From assembly GCF_002836945.1 (NCBI RefSeq), contig NZ_NIJM01000024.1:1-64000 (forward strand): a stretch of DNA of 64,000 nt, given 5' to 3'. The translations under genes were made by a program, and so were the position numbers. The notes beneath the pieces were generated by a model. That model made no database searches. It was not told where the DNA came from and was given only the letters and a program-made list of their open reading frames with translations. Positions 63,368 through 64,000 of the stretch are shown piece by piece (position 1 is the stretch's first letter; each line of letters starts with the position of its first letter). The stretch comes from Shewanella chilikensis. GTDB lineage: Bacteria > Pseudomonadota > Gammaproteobacteria > Enterobacterales > Shewanellaceae.

Positions 63368-64000
63368 TTACCGGCCGCTTAAGCGCTTGCCAAAAGAGAT
63401 GGCATAGGCCGCGGATCTCAGCCGCAGCACAGGGTCGTCACTGGCGGCGATCCCTTTACTGAGCACATTGGGATCAAAGTTCAGCTTGTCACAGGCTGAA
63501 GTCGCAACCGAGTCTATGCTCAGGCGCCCGAGGGCGACTCTGGGCCGGTTATCCGGCCACTGCTGTGAAGGGTCCAGCAAGGGATCCCCCTCCTCGGCCA
63601 GGACCAGCTTAAGCTCAAACTGAGCCGGTCCAGTTTTCAGCCTCTGCATCAACCTGTCCTGCAGAAAATCATCCGGCAATTGTGCCAACTCGGCATCCGT
63701 CAGTGGTTGCTCCCCGTCCACAGGCCAAAGCTCCCAACGGCCAAAGCGCTTTTGCTGGCCTTGGTTACCAAAAATAAAACTGTGAATGCCAAAGTAGCTG
63801 ACCGAGGTATAGGCCGCCGGTGGATTGTGCTGCTTGAGCCACAGCCCCTGGCGGGCAGCATCCGGATGCTGCTGTAGATAGCGTGCAACCGCGCCGGTTT
63901 CCCCCTCACGCTGAGCCAATGACGCGCGCAGCAAACCAAGAAAACTGTCGGGATCTTTACCCGGAAACACAGGCGTACTCAGCCCGGCCAACTGATGCAC
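63368..64000 (-). CDS. catalase-family heme peroxidase, 5' part beyond the right edge
   Basis: The C-terminal 210 residues of a catalase-related peroxidase (SrpA-like). Catalase-fold blocks are AYTSVSYFGIHSFIF and the WELWPVDGE region, and the proximal heme tyrosine is expected in RLRSAAYAISFGKRL near the end. The protein starts outside the window, so its signal peptide and the distal histidine are not visible. It is shorter-type than true catalases. The stop is at 63368. Confidence 0.8.
   Translation of the reverse strand: MHQLAGLSTPVFPGKDPDSFLGLLRASLAQREGETGAVARYLQQHPDAARQGLWLKQHNPPAAYTSVSYFGIHSFIFGNQGQQKRFGRWELWPVDGEQPLTDAELAQLPDDFLQDRLMQRLKTGPAQFELKLVLAEEGDPLLDPSQQWPDNRPRVALGRLSIDSVATSACDKLNFDPNVLSKGIAASDDPVLRLRSAAYAISFGKRLSGR

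Overview
The window is a chromosomal segment of a gammaproteobacterium, most likely a Shewanella or close relative. This is inferred from the core-gene order (mlaFEDCB-ibaG-murA facing yrbG-kdsDC-lptCAB-rpoN-hpf-ptsN-rapZ-ptsO), from the rapA, yheV, DUF3530 and yqhA-type genes, and from the abundance of diguanylate cyclases and a Cache/PAS hybrid kinase. No rRNA, tRNA, CRISPR array, complete insertion sequence or prophage was seen. Nearly all genes are intact.

Layout. 1-10 kb: a possible gene tail at the left edge, a cystine symporter (tcyP), a secreted S9 peptidase, a LysE-type exporter divergent from its probable Lrp regulator, a 7TMR-DISM/GGDEF cyclase, mtgA, and an alpha/beta hydrolase overlapping trxC. 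10-18 kb: a Spo0M protein, an endonuclease/exonuclease/phosphatase-fold protein, a long structured leader in front of an outer-membrane protein and a first mgtE, a PhoD-type Tat phosphatase, a CBS protein, and an operon joining a Tat-exported transglutaminase to MerT- and MerP-like proteins. 18.5-24.1 kb: a three-gene condensin-like operon (SMC-like ATPase, MksE-like, MksF/kleisin-like) without a Wadjet JetD-type nuclease gene next to it. 24-36 kb: yheV, a cysteine-rich hypothetical protein, an unusual protein kinase, an M16 peptidase preceded by a promoter and an intrinsic terminator, a metzincin-type metalloprotease and a large hybrid histidine kinase.

36-46 kb: PIN-PhoH ATPase, rapA, a DUF3530 protein, a YqhA-type membrane protein, a crotonase, and a response regulator with a CheC-like output domain followed directly by a PAS-GGDEF cyclase. 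46-60 kb is the conserved envelope block. Leftward run mlaFEDCB (retrograde phospholipid transport), ibaG and murA. Rightward run yrbG, Kdo synthesis (kdsD, kdsC), LPS export (lptC, lptA, lptB), sigma-54 (rpoN), hpf, the nitrogen PTS (ptsN, ptsO), rapZ and a second mgtE. 60-64 kb: a hypothetical protein, an orphan ModA-like binding protein, a YiaD-like OmpA lipoprotein, a 34-residue Trp/His microprotein next to an 77-residue HTH protein, a long inverted repeat, and a catalase-family peroxidase cut by the right edge.

The parts most worth following up are the condensin-like trio, the promoter-terminator-start arrangement of the M16 peptidase gene, the 5' leader of the first mgtE operon with a possible 21-codon leader peptide, the transglutaminase/MerT/MerP operon, and the microprotein-HTH unit with its inverted repeat.
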